Positions 25,187-39,740 are shown, numbered from the stretch's first letter. The stretch: DNA of 64,000 bases from Unio delphinus (GCA_029339505.1 JAQISU010000345.1:1387501-1451500); one strand, 5' to 3'. Numbers and translations are program-made. Notes: generated by a model from the letters alone, not told the origin.

Positions 25187-26592
25187 AATACACTGGATAT
25201 GTTAATATTATGTTTATAGACTGGATGTGTTAATATAATGTTTATATACTGGATGTGTTAATATTATGTGTATAGACTAGATGTGTTAATATTATGTGTA
25301 TAGACTGGATGTGTTAATATTATGTGTATAGACTGGATGTGTAAATATTATGTGTATAGACTGGATGTGTAAATATTATGTGTATAGACTGGATGTGTTA
25401 ATATTATGTGTATAGACTGGATGTGATAATATTATGTGTATTGACTCCATGTGTTAATATTATGTGTATAGACTGGATGCGTTAATATTATATGTATAGA
25501 CTGGATGTGTTAATATAATGTTTATAGACTGGATGTGTAAATATTATGTGTATAGACTGGATGTGTTAATATTATGTGCATAGACTGGATGTGTTAATAT
25601 TATGTGTATAGACTGGATGTGTAAATATTATGTGAATAGACTGGATCTGCTAATATTATGTGCATAGACTGGATGTGTTAATATTATGTGTATAGACTGG
25701 ATGTGTAAATATTATGTGAATAGACTGGATCTGCTAATATTATGTGCATAGACTGGATGCGTTAATATTATGTGTATAGACTGGATGTGTTAATATTATG
25801 TGATAGACTGGATGTGTAAATATTATGTGTATAGACTGGATGTGTAAATATTATGTGTATAGACTGGATGTGTTAATATTATGTGTATAGACTGGATGTG
25901 TTAATATTATATGTATAGACTGGATGTGATAATATTATGTGTATTGACTCCATGTGTTAATATTATGTGTATAGACTGGATGCGTTAATATTATGTGTAT
26001 AGACTGGATGTGTTAATATTATGTGTATAGACTGGATGCGTTAATATTATGTGTATAGACTGGATGTGTTAATATTATGTGTATAGACTGGATGTGATAA
26101 TATTATGTGTATTGACTCCATGTGTTAATATTATGTGTATAGACTGGATGCGTTAATATTATGTGTATAGACTGGATGTGTTAATATTATGTGTATAGAC
26201 TGGATGCGTTAATATTATGTGTATAGACTGGATGTGTTAATATTATGTTTATAGACTGGATGTGTAAATATTATGTGTATAGACTGGATGTGTTAACATT
26301 ATGTGTATAGACTGGATGTGTTAATATTATATGTATAGACTGGATGTGTAAATATTATGTGAATAGACTGGATCTGCTAATATTATGTTCATAGACTGGA
26401 TGCGTTAATATTATGTGTATTGACTGGATGTGTTAATATTATGTATATAGACTGGATGCGTTAATATTATGTGTATAGACTGGATGTGTAAATATTATGT
26501 GTATATACTGGATGTGTTAATATTATATGTATAGACTGGATGCGTTAATATTATGTGTATAGACTGGATGTGTTAATATTATGTGTATAGAA
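25187..26592. repeat. 28-bp minisatellite, about 50 units
   Basis: Unit: TAGACTGGATGTGTTAATAT plus TATGTGTA. Variant units mark internal duplications. TTGACTCCATGTG occurs at 25441, 25944 and 26112; the last two are 168 bp apart, exactly six units. The first pair is 503 bp apart, which fits 18 units minus a one-base deletion seen at about 25801. ATCTGCTAATATTATG variants form a second marker. Confidence 0.98.
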
Positions 26593-28617
<2,025 letters not shown>

Positions 28618-28652
<35 letters not shown>

Positions 28653-28654
28653 GC

Positions 28655-28708
<54 letters not shown>
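28618..28708. repeat. (TC)n, (TGTC)n, (TC)n compound microsatellite
   Basis: CT dinucleotides at about 28618-28648, TGTC units at about 28656-28682, then TC again to 28707. The 185-codon plus frame that covers it (28420-28977) owes its length to this tract. Confidence 0.97.
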
Positions 28709-28711
<3 letters not shown>

Positions 28712-29384
28712 ACGTCCTTAAAGAACATAGTTATCCCTACATCTCTATATGTATCACTTTCAAGACGTACATATCTTCCTTCACTTACCTTACTCAGAAC
28801 ACACTAGCTATCCAGACACTGAATAACTCTGACTTACTACGGTACTACCTTGCCCTGGCTCCACAGCGACAGGTCATAAATTACCATGTGATTACTGTAT
28901 GCTACTGCATTTTCGATTACTATCGCATACAGTTCACATGTCCTAACGCTACAAGATTATTTAACTTTGCAAAATAAAATATAATTAGGTAATTATCATT
29001 AACTCAAGATACTCAGGTCGTCCTAACAAAGGAACTTTTTCATATTTATTTTCATCTAACCCCTACAAACTTTGGATCGCATGCAATCAATTATATCAAT
29101 GAACTAATAACTCTAAAGTTAAATAAATTAATTGCATAACAACTCTAGCACCAACACATTTACATGATATTAAATAAACGATATAAAATCTGGGAAATAG
29201 TCATATCAAACACATTTGCATAAAACAAACAATCAAAAACTAGAATATTACGTGAAATTAATATTGCGTACCTTAATGATGCTATGTTTAGAAAGTGTGT
29301 GTCCTAGCACTAAGAACTGTCCTTTCTCACAAGACAGACACATGGTCCGTTTCTTGTTTAACGAGGAAAGCACTATTCTTTGTT
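28709..29384. other. Unique A+T-rich DNA
   Basis: No gene was recognised. The right end may already belong to the dispersed repeat that follows. Confidence 0.5.
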
Positions 29385-29720
29385 ATAGGCTTCCTCTGAG
29401 CCAAACTGCTCCTCTCTCACGAAATTTCCGACTAAAGAATTTCGATCAAGGTTGTCAATTTAAATTCATATTAGTTCCAAGGTGTATGCCTTAATTTCAC
29501 TCTGGCCCATCATAAGCAGTGGTTTCTAAAAAGTCGGAAAGCTGGCCCCTTTGAAGTTTTAACACTGACATGGGAAAGATCAAGAAGAAACGTCGAAGTC
29601 ACCCTAAACAAAGACGTCTCCGATTTAAATGTGATACAATTCTAATGTTCAATGCATTTAGCTTTAAAATGCAATCTTTATTCAAAATTCGACACTTCAC
29701 AATGCTCCCCCACATCCCAA
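29385..29720 (+). repeat. Dispersed repeat family 1, copy 1
   Basis: Matches 50985-51395 in the same orientation. Shared landmarks in order: CTAAAGAATTT, CAAGGTTGTCA, TTTAAATTCA, TTAATTTCACTCTGGCC, ATCATAAG, then a second block with GTCTCCGATTTAAATGTGATACA versus TTCTCCAGCTTAAATGTGATAAA, and AAAATTCGACA versus AAAACTCGACA. The spacing between blocks differs. It is probably an old transposable element, class unknown. Confidence 0.75.
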
Positions 29721-29872
29721 ATCAACAACAAAAGAAACAAAAAGTGCAAGTTATCTTTCTGCAATCAATATTTTTGCATTAACAGATTTTTCACCACTTT
29801 CTGTAGCCGCATAACTTCAGTTTCTGATTGATACTAAACTCAGAACAATATAAAAGTTTCTTTTGTGTTATT

Positions 29873-29902
29873 AGTAGCAGCAGTAGTAGTAGTAGCAGCA
29901 GC

Positions 29903-29936
<34 letters not shown>

Positions 29937-29937
29937 A
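29873..29937. repeat. (AGT)n/(AGC)n trinucleotide repeat
   Basis: About 21 units of mixed AGT and AGC followed by a short poly(A). Confidence 0.96.
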
Positions 29938-30108
29938 AAAAAAACTGTATTGTGTGCAGAATGTTATATACATAAGTCTGTAGGAAATCAACCCCCCCCA
30001 AAAAAAAAAAATCAAGAAAAAAATCAAGATAATATTAATTATTCTGCACTAGTTGAATACTCGTTCTTTTTTTTTTACACTCACATGCGCACACGATATT
30101 ATATTAAT

Positions 30109-30131
30109 GTGTGTGTGTGTGTGTGTGTGTA

Positions 30132-30219
<88 letters not shown>
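30109..30219. repeat. (GT)n and (GA)n microsatellites
   Basis: GT tract at 30109-30130, then (GA)n at about 30138-30219. Open frames on both strands here are translations of the tracts. Confidence 0.97.
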
Positions 30220-30220
<1 letters not shown>

Positions 30221-30394
30221 ACATTTATCATATGGTGACATCTTACTTTAGAGACGGAGAACAATTCCAACATCAGTAATGGGTTTTTAAGCTCTTTAAG
30301 ACCGAGTATATCTTATTTTATTACATTTTTATTGATATCGTAGTTCAATGTTGTCGGTTTTAACATGTTTTGATGTGAGTCGATGTCGTTGTAA

Positions 30395-30461
30395 TTATCA
30401 CCTGTAGTTCGGTCAACTGGTACCTTTTCATTGTGGCATTAAACCAAAGCAAACCAAACAT
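30395..30461 (+). repeat. Possible SINE 3' end
   Basis: GTGGCATTAAACCAAAGCAAACCAAAC resembles the (minus-strand) 3' end GCGTTAAACCCTAAAACAAC of the 18.1-kb SINE. Upstream similarity is weak. Listed as a trace only. Confidence 0.3.
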
Positions 30462-30749
30462 TGTAAAATAAGCACAATATGTCAACATCTGTTCAAGAAT
30501 GGAGAACTTAATGTAAATTTTATAAGCCCTCGCTGGAATGAACGTGAAGGCAAAAACATGCGGAGGCGGAGGGAGGAAATTGCATATTATAAAACATAGC
30601 TTGAAGTGTTTGCGTTGGGTGTTCGCGTGGAGTTTGATGTCAGTTTTTGGAGTTTGGTTTTGGCGTTTAATTTTCGATTACACCTAATTTTTCCTAATAA
30701 TACTCAGAAATCTGTTAGAAAAGTGCAAGATCGAAGCTATATAAAATGC

Positions 30750-30958
30750 TTACCAGTTTGTGTGTACCATTGAAAGAGTGACATATGTAAGGTGAAGCTG
30801 TTTGCATCTGAAACAGTCACAGTGGAGAGAATGTCGGCTTACCACTTTATCACTATGCTGCTTTGAGGTAATGTGGCTGAAATTTCTTTGGATATTTTGT
30901 GAAAATTGTACAAGCACACAACTTACTAAAATGACCGCTCCCTTGTGCTCAAAAATAA
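30750..30958 (-). pseudogene. CxCxxC-motif protein segment, copy 1
   Basis: The minus-strand frame reads through RHSLHCDCFRCKQLHLT and stops at TAA (30750-30752) after about 69 codons, without an ATG at its start. The copy at 44848-45195 has QHSVHCACRKCKQIHLT at the equivalent place; the three cysteines, the histidines and the KQxHLT string are identical. Cysteine and histidine spacing (H-C-x-C-x2-C-K-x2-H) suggests metal binding, but I do not recognise the family. The frame ends in TGGTAAGC, which could also serve as a splice donor. Upstream there is a TAG at about 30956. It is most likely a decayed TE-encoded protein. Confidence 0.5.
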
Positions 30959-31191
30959 ACTATGCTATGATTTGCATCTAAAATAGGGAAAATGAAATTT
31001 GCCTCACTAGAGAATACCACCATCTGAAAGTGCAATGAATGAATTGCAAATATATAATATGTGCAATACGTTATATGACCTTTTCTAAAATACAATTTAC
31101 CTCTGAAATACAGGAAGTGAAATCGACTAACATTTTTGGGAAAGATGCACATTTGGAATAAGGCCAAGCTGTATACTCTATAACCCAAATT

Positions 31192-31384
31192 CAGAGGCGT
31201 AGCGATGATATTTTGCGCCCGGGGACGAACTATAAAATTGGCGCCCCAGCGATCTTGTGACCGATTTATTATCCTTGTTTACTTATTATAATGTAACGTT
31301 GTAAACCTCATTTTGGCGCCCCTGTACCTTGGCGCCCGGGGACATATGTACCCTCCTGCCCCCCCCCCCATAGCTACGCCTATG
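31192..31384. mobile_element. hAT-like MITE (193 bp)
   Basis: Terminal inverted repeats CAGAGGCGTAGC (start) and GCTACGCCTATG (end; its complement CATAGGCGTAGC differs at one position). The flanks carry a direct repeat: CCCAAATT at 31184-31191 and CCCAAAATT at 31385-31393. An 8-bp duplication (one base gained in a homopolymer) and TIRs beginning CA-GGCGTAGC are typical of hAT elements. No transposase is encoded. The interior has GCGCCCGGGGAC twice and a C run. The paralogous locus at 45.47 kb lacks the insertion. Confidence 0.82.
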
Positions 31385-31560
31385 CCCAAAATTACACCCA
31401 TAAATCATGCACCAAACTACAGGGAATAATTGGTTATTTCAATGGAACATGGTCCTTTGGAAATAGTAAGAATACCCAGTAAGGAAACGGGTAAATATTT
31501 TTTTCTGCAAAACTCTAACCCTATGCAAAAATACAATACTGTAGAACGCCAACAAAGCAG

Positions 31561-34500
31561 AAAGTGATGTTTAGAACAATGTAAATGATGGTTTGCAAGC
31601 AGTATATATCACAATAAAACAGTTAGAAAATAAATGCTTCTTAATTTCTATTACAGATTATTTACAAACAAATCTTACAAGGAAACTGTTTGAAGCGGAA
31701 ATGCACATTTATCCCATTGCAATCCAGTTGCAGAATATATTAAGATTTGTTTCTAAATTTAAAATCAGTTTGCAAAATTTTCTGCCGTTTGCAAACACTT
31801 ATTCTGAGCATTGTAACATTATTAATTTTGCAGATGCTTGTAAAGTGCTGGTGTAATTGTGACACATACAAATATTAAATTAGTAAATGTGATTTGACAC
31901 GGAATCAAACAAGTGACCTGTGTGAGGTACGGTACATATATATGTCTGGTATAGGATTGACTGATTCATAATGAAGTTCATTCGATAACTGTGTCAGGTT
32001 AACTGGTGAAGCTGTGGCTTATTTATCAAGAATACCTATGGTTGAAATGATGCAGAAGCATCGTTTTGTACTTGCTGAAATATTTGGCATTAGTTGAAAC
32101 CTTTGTTGAGGTTGTACATGTATTATAAAGGAAAGCGGAAAGAATGTGAAATTTTCCAAACCCTTTGATGGGCGTATGTAAATAATGGCGGTCATATAAA
32201 TATAAATGATAAGGAACGGCATGGGGTGTGTTTCGATGCCAAGTTTGTGTTTTATAAAAGTCGCACCCCGCAATTTTAGTCAGTCTAGTTTTCAGATTTT
32301 GACTTCGCGGGAGTAGAAAGTATTCTCTAGTAAAAATGGTCCAAGGGACGGGTAATTAGAGATCTTTTAGAGACATGGAACAAAGGGTAAAGAGTCGGAT
32401 CTGCGAAATTGGGAAGCAAACGAATCTCAAATGCACAAGCAAAATAGCTTCCACGTCAGCAGGTCAGCACGGTCGCGCCAGAACGCCAGAACGCTTGAAC
32501 GTCAGAACGCTGTCTGAACGAAGATCGAAGACCAGAGGGAACATGGTATTGCTGTACTAGTCGATTCCATCCGACTAACAACGTTGATTCTGGAAGGCAG
32601 CCAGTAATCAACAGGTTATACAGGCATGCTGTACAATTAAGTTCGAAACGCTCACTCGTTTATCATGAAATTTGTCATATCCCTCTAAACTAAACTGCTA
32701 AATGCGTTTTGTTAAATTAAAATAATAAACTTTTGATAATTATTTTATAGTAGAAGTGTATCTTTCAGTTGTGTTGTGAAATTTTTTTTTGCTAATATAA
32801 TTAATTAACTTGTTATATTCTGTATACGGGGCTCATGCTGTTCTATTCTATATCTCTGCATAGACCTTCATTTATTTCATCTGTCAGGTTACTCGCGGGT
32901 TATGAGCGTTATTCGTATAGTATTGTACAAGCCCCACTTGTCAAAAGGTAAGTGTAAAGTCCCACTTTGTCAAGGGGTATTGTACAACATATAATAATAA
33001 TAACTATAACTCACTCCCTTTTGATGCTCGCTATCTAAGAGATGACCGCTCTCAATATAATTGCCCGGTTCGAGTATGAGAATAGATATGGTAAACTGAG
33101 CAGGTATATTGAACAAACAACTCTGAGCCCCCGTAAAGATAAATAAACAATTTAATCAATTACATGCACAATTATGAAACTTCCTTTCATTAGGAATACA
33201 CGCGGTTTAGAAATACAACTTTCACCGAATTACAATAAGATTTGAAATAGATTTAAACAAATTAGCCGTTCTATTACTGATAGTTTTAAATCATCACAGG
33301 ATCGAGTGGTACAATCGAAGTCTATGCCTTGTTCGATTTTCATAACCTGCTATTTCTCGATCCTCGTTCATTGTTTTATTAATTTTGTTTCAAGAAGACC
33401 CTGTCTCGTCTAATCTCTAGATACTCTGCACTCGTGGATGTTTCCGCTTGATTCCGGACTTGTCCACTGTATCATGCGTTCACTGCAATTTCCGTCTCCC
33501 AATTCTTTTTCCAAAGTTTACGTCGTAATTCACGTAACTTTACGATCTTCCCAAAAAGCTATTTTCTCCCTTTCAAAAGAAAATTAAAACAATCATAAGT
33601 CTCTCGTTACAATGGTTACAGTGGAGACTTTCCATTAAATCAGATATTTCTATCAGTGATAACAACTTTACGGGTAGTAATTAACTACACATGTCCTCAA
33701 ATGAATGTAGTTACACACATTGCGAATTATACATCGAGGCTTTGAATTCGGGCTCCATAATTTAAACAGCATATAAATTGAATACACTGTCTTTAAATCA
33801 TCTATGAAATCAAAATTCGGTGAATTCACATGTATTCTTGTAACCCCTTACTAACGTAATTTATTAAATTCTTTGAACATAATCATTATGCAGACAAGCT
33901 GTCATTATGCAGACAAGATGATAAATTCAAGAATTAACGTAACACTTCCTATTTATACCTCAGCGTAGTGTTTTTACGACATAAATTAACACTACATCAT
34001 TCTTAACTAAGAATTAAAGTAAGAATTCCAATTCATAATTCAAAAACACATTATTATAAAAATGTACCAAATGAAATCATGCAAGAACTTCCGATTCATA
34101 ATAGAAAACACATTATTATACAAATGTATCAAATGAAATCAATTATACAAATGCATTTTCTCAACTCTGACACTTTTCGTGTGAAATGAAACTTTAAAAT
34201 GTCGCTAGCAGTCAGTCGGGCTGCTAAGCAAACAAGGTTTAATTAGTACAAAAGTCGCATTCTACTATACAGACCCCCTTTTTTGACACAGCGTGTCTCC
34301 GTACATCTAACTAATGGCTATCGAGTCTCACCTAATGGTTTATTAACAGATTGACTGAAATTTGCCACTTCACACCATCCATTAATTTAAATTTTGTATT
34401 ATTCACTCAATCAGGGATATACCATGGCAGTGGATCATCCTGTAGACATCGATATCTACCAATACATGCAGCAAAGGGTTTGTAAATACTCTTTTAATAA

Positions 34501-35384
34501 TCCAAACCTTTGCAAATGCAGTCTTCAGGTTTCATTTGTAAATGGACTGCAAATGGGTGCATATGAAAGAAATGTTAGCTGGGTCAGTTATACTTAGCAC
34601 AGTTGGTATGTATATGTAATTTGTATTATGATGTACTTGGATCCTTAGCTGAGTATAGGAGCTGGGTCTTCCGGAGTTTTGTCTTTTTACGATAAACAAC
34701 ATGTTCCATAGCTAATTACTGTCTATAATTATTTTAGATTATATATTAAAATATTATTACATGGAGGTAAACATGTGTATGCAGCCCTTTTACCTTGGAA
34801 GTTTCTAGAAGCAGCCTTGAATTTGATGGGGAAAATGACCATCATCCGGGTTCTGTTATTGTGTAGTAGTATTTTTGTTTATATTAGGGATATTTACTTC
34901 AGGATTGTTCATTCAATATCTATAATCAATCTTAGTGGTATCAAATTTAATTGTGTTCTTTTTTAATTTGAGAAGATTTACTTATTTAAACTGGAATTGC
35001 CAAGTACATAATAACAATACCTTCCGGACAAAATTACTATTTTGGGATTATTGTGAATTCATTTATAGCTTTTTGAATTATATCAAGACTGTTAGCATAT
35101 TAACACTAGTCCAGGTTGTATGTACATCAACACTCTCATTATTTAATTCATTCGGAACACCACGGGATTTAATTCGGAATAATCTCTACTTTTAGACTTT
35201 AATTTTTCACTTTTGTATTATAGAGAATTCAATTTTTTGTTGAATTGTTTAAAAATTGTATTGGTTTTGGCTCCTTCTTGTTACTTACTGTAAGATATGG
35301 TCGTAGTACAGTAGTGTTGCAGGAGTTTTGCAAACAAAAACTGAAACAGATTTACAATGCAATTGTTTTGCAAGCACATAGTTG
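31561..35384. other. Unique DNA with short local duplications
   Basis: No gene was recognised. Local features: CAGAACG repeats at about 32475-32515; CATTATGCAGACAAG twice at about 33887-33920; a 61-bp tandem duplication with ACACATTATTATAMAAATGTA at about 34030-34150. A few open frames (31593-31856, 34394-34597 and 34935-35195, plus) show no motifs. Confidence 0.5.
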
Positions 35385-35575
35385 ACTTTCAGATATGGTC
35401 TAAATTACCATCTCTTATCAATTACTGCCATTTCACCTCTGTCCGCGTGGGTTCGAGTCTCCAGTGTTGTTTTTCTCGGGTTCTTTCTCCTCCAGTTATA
35501 CTGGACGCCATATATAGTATATCTTGCACTGAGAAATGTCGTGAGATGAAAAAAAGAACAAGAAAAACAAAAACT
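35385..35575 (+). mobile_element. tRNA-derived SINE, plus orientation, 5' end degraded
   Basis: Same family as the 18.1-kb SINE. TGGTCTAAATTACC is the decayed A-box region. ATTACTGCCATTTCACCTCTG lies where the other copy has ATCACTGCCGTCTTACCTCTG, and the B box GTGGGTTCGAGTCT is identical. The body keeps TTCTTTCTCCTCCA and ACTGGACGCCATATATAG (other copy ACTGGCCGCCATGTATAG). It ends in an A-rich tail. No target duplication was found. Confidence 0.8.
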
Positions 35576-35759
35576 TTTCAGCTATTTGATAAGATAAGAT
35601 ATTCTAAGCCCTATTACCGCTTAGACTCTTGACAAGATCTTAAGACACATAACCAAATATAAAATATACTCATTTTTTTTAAAAAAGATTTATATTACCA
35701 TAAAATAAGACTGACACAGTTAAAGATAATTAAAGGTACTTTTTAAAACGAAATACCCC

Positions 35760-35760
<1 letters not shown>

Positions 35761-35812
<52 letters not shown>

Positions 35813-35829
35813 TAATAATAATAATAATA
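35761..35829. repeat. (AAT)n trinucleotide repeat
   Basis: About 23 AAT units with one GAT interruption. Confidence 0.97.
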
Positions 35830-36650
35830 TTTTTAAAAAAAGATTAAACATAAGTAAATAAACCCTTTACATTACAGGAAAATGATCGACTTATGATTTT
35901 TTAATTAAGATTTCTGGCATACCAATTATGTGTTTTCATTTACATTCTTACTAGCTCCATGTCATTAAAATTAATTTCAATTTAGGCTTTACCAGGCTTG
36001 TTTGTAAAGAGATGTTTGTCTTTCCAACATCATCTACTTATCACACGATTCACAGTTTTGGAGACAATATTTATTTACGGGCCTATTTACAATGGGCATC
36101 GAATTGCGAAAGAAAAATGCCTGGCTGAGTCGAAACCTGCTTCATAATCAGTACTCAGTCTATCAAACATTGATGATGACGGTTTCTTCCAGGGTATATG
36201 CATTTTTTTATATTAATCTTGGAATGATTTATGTTTGTGTTTTCACGTTTTATGTATCCTATTTAAAATTAAAATATTATTTTAGCAAGCAGTTATGTAT
36301 GTGGTGTTTCAAGGCTTCGGCAAATATAATTACAATAAAGTGAAGCTTCAGTTCTGGAAATTGTTTCCCGAATTGTAAATCTTTGAGGTGCTTCTAATGA
36401 ATACCTTATTGGCACAAGTTTACCAGCATAAATTCTGTCAAGCAGTAAACCCGTATTTGAGAACACTTCCTGTCAAAAAATATTTTTGGGGTGGAGTAGG
36501 GTTAAGGTTTTAATAGCTTTGGAATATGCAAAATGTTGCACCATCGCTCCAAATTAATATTTTCTAAGCTTTTCAGCTGTTTCTGTAGAAAAAAGATTAT
36601 GATTGTGCAGTCTGAATCTCGGAAAAATAATCGCATGTGTTTGTAGAATA
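35830..36650. other. Unique A+T-rich DNA
   Basis: An 83-codon plus frame (36092-36343) has no recognisable motif. Nothing else was seen. Confidence 0.5.
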
Positions 36651-36654
36651 TTTT

Positions 36655-38097
36655 TCGATACAGTAGTATAATAGAATTCCATAGATTGTCATAGCATACA
36701 ATTCCAAGTCCATAGATTGTCATAAGATACAATTCCAAGTCCATAGATTGTCATAAGACACAATTCCAAGTCCATAGATTGTCATAAGATACAATTCCAA
36801 GTCCATTGATTGTCATAAGATACAATTCCAAGTCAAGTCCATAGATTGTCATAAGATACAATTCCAAGTCCATTGATTGTCATAAGATACAATTCCAAGT
36901 AAAGTCCATTGATTGTCATAAGATACAATTCCAAGTCCATTGATTGTCATAAGATACAATTCCAAGTCAAGTCCATTGATTGTCATAAGATATAATTCCA
37001 AGTCCATAGATTGTCATAAGATGCAATTCCAAGTCCATAGATTGTCATAAGATACAATTCCAAGTCCATTGATTGTTATAAGATACAATTCCAAGTCCAT
37101 TGATTGTCATAAGATACAATTCCAAGTCCATAGATTGTCATAAGATACAATTCCAAGTCCATTGATTGTCATAAGATACAATTCCAAGTCCATAGATTGT
37201 CATAAGATACAATTCCAAGTCCATTGATTGTCATAAGATACAATTCCAAGTCCATAGATTGTCATAAGATACAATTCCAAGTCCATAGATTGTCATAAGA
37301 TGCAATTCCAAGTCCATAGATTGTCATAAGATACAATTCCAAGTCCATAGATTGTCATAAGATACAATTCCAAGTCAAGTCCATAGATTGTCATAAGACA
37401 CAATTCCAAGTCAAGTCCATAGATTGTCATAAGATACAATTCCAAGTCCATAGATTGTCATAAGATACAATTCCAAGTCCATAGATTGTCATAAGATACA
37501 ATTCCAAGTCCATAGATTGTCATAAGATACAATTCCAAGTCCATAGATTGTCATAAGATACAATTCCAAGTCAAGTCCATAGATTGTCATAAGATACAAT
37601 TCCAAGTCAAGTCTATAGATTGTCATAAGATACAATTTCAAGTCCATGGATTGTCATAAGATACAATTCCAAGTCCATTGATTGTCATAAGATACAATTC
37701 CAAGTCCATAGATTGTCATAAGATACAATTCCAAGTCCATAGATTGTCATAAGATACAATTCCAAGTCCATTGATTGTCATAAGATACAATTCCAAGTCC
37801 ATAGATTGTCATAAGATACAATTCCAAGTCCATAGATTGTCATAAGATACAATTCCAAGTCCATAGATTGTCATAAGATGCAATTCCAAGTCCATAGATT
37901 GTCATAAGATACAATTCCATGTCCATAGATTGTCATAAGATGCAATTCCAAGTCAAGTCCATAGATTGTCATAAGATACAATTCCAAGTCAAGTCCATAG
38001 ATTGTCATAAGATACAATTCCAAGTCAAGTCCATAGATTGTCATAAGATACAATTCCAAGTCAAGTCCATAGATTGTCATAAGATACAATTCCAAAT
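36655..38097. repeat. 31-bp minisatellite, subfamily A
   Basis: About 45 copies of CCATAGATTGTCATAAGATA plus CAATTCCAAGT. Many units are 36 bp because AAGTC is doubled (AAGTCAAGTCC). CCATTGATTG and CCATAGATTG variants alternate in places. Runs of 36-bp units at 37930-38090 give an open minus frame of 12-residue repeats (37871-38215). Confidence 0.98.
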
Positions 38098-38335
38098 TTA
38101 TAGACAGGCATATCATGCAATTACAGATCGATAGCCATAGTATGCAAGTCCAAATATACAGACTATCATAGCATGCAATTCCACGTCTATACACTCTAAT
38201 AGCATGCAATTCCATGTCTATAGACTTTCATAGCATGCAATTGCAAATCCATAGACTATCACTGCAATAAATTCCACGTCAATACACTCTCATATCATTC
38301 GATTCCACGTCTAGAGACTGTCATATCATACAATG
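38098..38335. repeat. Transition zone of the 31-bp array
   Basis: Diverged units keep the pattern TATAGACTNTCATAGCATGCAATTCCA, intermediate between subfamilies A (AGATTGTCATAAGATACAATTCC) and B (TTGACTGTTGTAACATACAATGCC). This shows the two arrays share an ancestor. Confidence 0.85.
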
Positions 38336-39262
38336 CCAAATCAAACGACTGTTGATACATACATTGCCACATCTATGTAACATACAATGCCAAATCTATT
38401 GACTGTTGTAACATACAATGCTAAATCTATAGACTGTTGTAACATACAATGCCACATCTATTGACTGTTGTAACATACAATGTTAAATCTATTGACTGTT
38501 GTAACATACAATGCCAAATCTATTGACTGTTGTAACATACAATGCTAAATCTATAGACTGTTGTAACATACAATGCCAAATCTATTGACTGTTGTAACAT
38601 ACAATGCCACATCTATTGACTGTTGTAACATACAATGCCACATCTATTGACTGTTGTAACATACAATGTTAAATCTATTGACTGTTGTAACATACAATGC
38701 CACATCTATTGACTGTTGTAACATACAATGTTAAATCTATTGACTGTTGTAACATACAATGCCATATCTATTGACTGTTGTAACATACAATGCTAAATCT
38801 ATTGACTGTTGTAACATACAATGCCACATCTATTGACTGTTGTAACATACAATGTTAAATCTATTGACTGTTGTAACATACAATGCCACATCTATTGACT
38901 GTTGTAACATACAATGCTAAATCTATTGACTGTTGTAACATGCAATGCCACATCTATTGACTGTTGTAACATACAATGTTAAATCTATTGACTGTTGTAA
39001 CATACAATGCCACATCTATTGACTGTTGTAACATACAATGCTAAATCTATTGACTGTTGTAACATACAATGCCACATCTATTGACTGTTGTAACATACAA
39101 TGTTAAATCTATAGACTGTTGTAACATACAATGCCACATCTATTGACTGTTGTAACATACAATGTTAAATCTATTGACTGTTGTAACATACAATGCCAAA
39201 TCTATTGACTGTTGTAACATACAATGCTAAATCTATAGACTGTTGTAACATACAGTGCCAAA
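38336..39262. repeat. 31-bp minisatellite, subfamily B with a 62-bp dimer
   Basis: About 30 copies of CATCTATTGACTGTTGTAAC plus ATACAATGCCA. GCCACATCTATTG and GTTAAATCTATTG (or GCTAAATC) units alternate through much of the array, giving a 62-bp higher-order period. Confidence 0.97.
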
Positions 39263-39738
39263 ACGATAGACTCTCATATCATTCGATTCCAAATATACAG
39301 ACTGGCAAAGCACATAAGCATACAACACTAAATATATTGACTGTAACAGCACATAGTTTCAAGTCTATAGACTGTCATATCATACGTATCCAGGTTATAG
39401 ACTGTCACACAATACAATTCCAAGTTATAGATTGTCATAGCATACAATTCCAAGTCTATAGAATGTCACAGTACACCATTTTAAATATATATGCTATCAA
39501 AGCAAATATTTCCAAGTGATATAGACTGTCATAGCATGAAATTCCAGATTTACAGACGTCATAGCGTAAAATTCAAAAGGTATACTCTGTACAATGACAA
39601 ATGTACAGACTGTCCCATCATACAATTTCAAACGTACAGACTGTCATAGCATACAATGCCAAATGTACAGATTGTCCCATCATACAATTTCAAATATACA
39701 GACTATCATGGCATACAATTCCAAATATATAGACTGCA
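39263..39738. repeat. Degenerate right end of the 31-bp array
   Basis: Scattered units with TAGACTGTCATAGCATACAATTCCAA at irregular spacing, some near 31 bp. The array ends where the LINE begins. Confidence 0.85.
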
Positions 39739-39740
39739 GA

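Larger units (their letters stand above)
30735..31560 (-). repeat. Dispersed repeat family 2, copy 1, interrupted by a MITE
   Basis: Matches 44860-45610 in the same orientation over several blocks: TGTAAGGTGAA, a stretch ending AAATTGTACA, CTAAAATGAC followed by CTTGTG, AAGGCCAAGCTGTATA and the end block with GGAAA(A)CGGGTAAAT versus GGAAAACAGGGGAAAT plus TATGCAAAA. The MITE at 31192-31384 lies inside this copy and is absent from the other. A minus-strand protein segment is shared by both copies, so the repeat is drawn on the minus strand. Confidence 0.75.

Noticed and set aside
30053..30279. Arg/Glu-rich or Ser/Leu-rich proteins
   Set aside because: They are translations of the (GA)n tract on the two strands.
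37871..38215. 12-residue repeat protein on the minus strand
   Set aside because: It is produced by consecutive 36-bp variants of the 31-bp minisatellite; 31-bp units break it.
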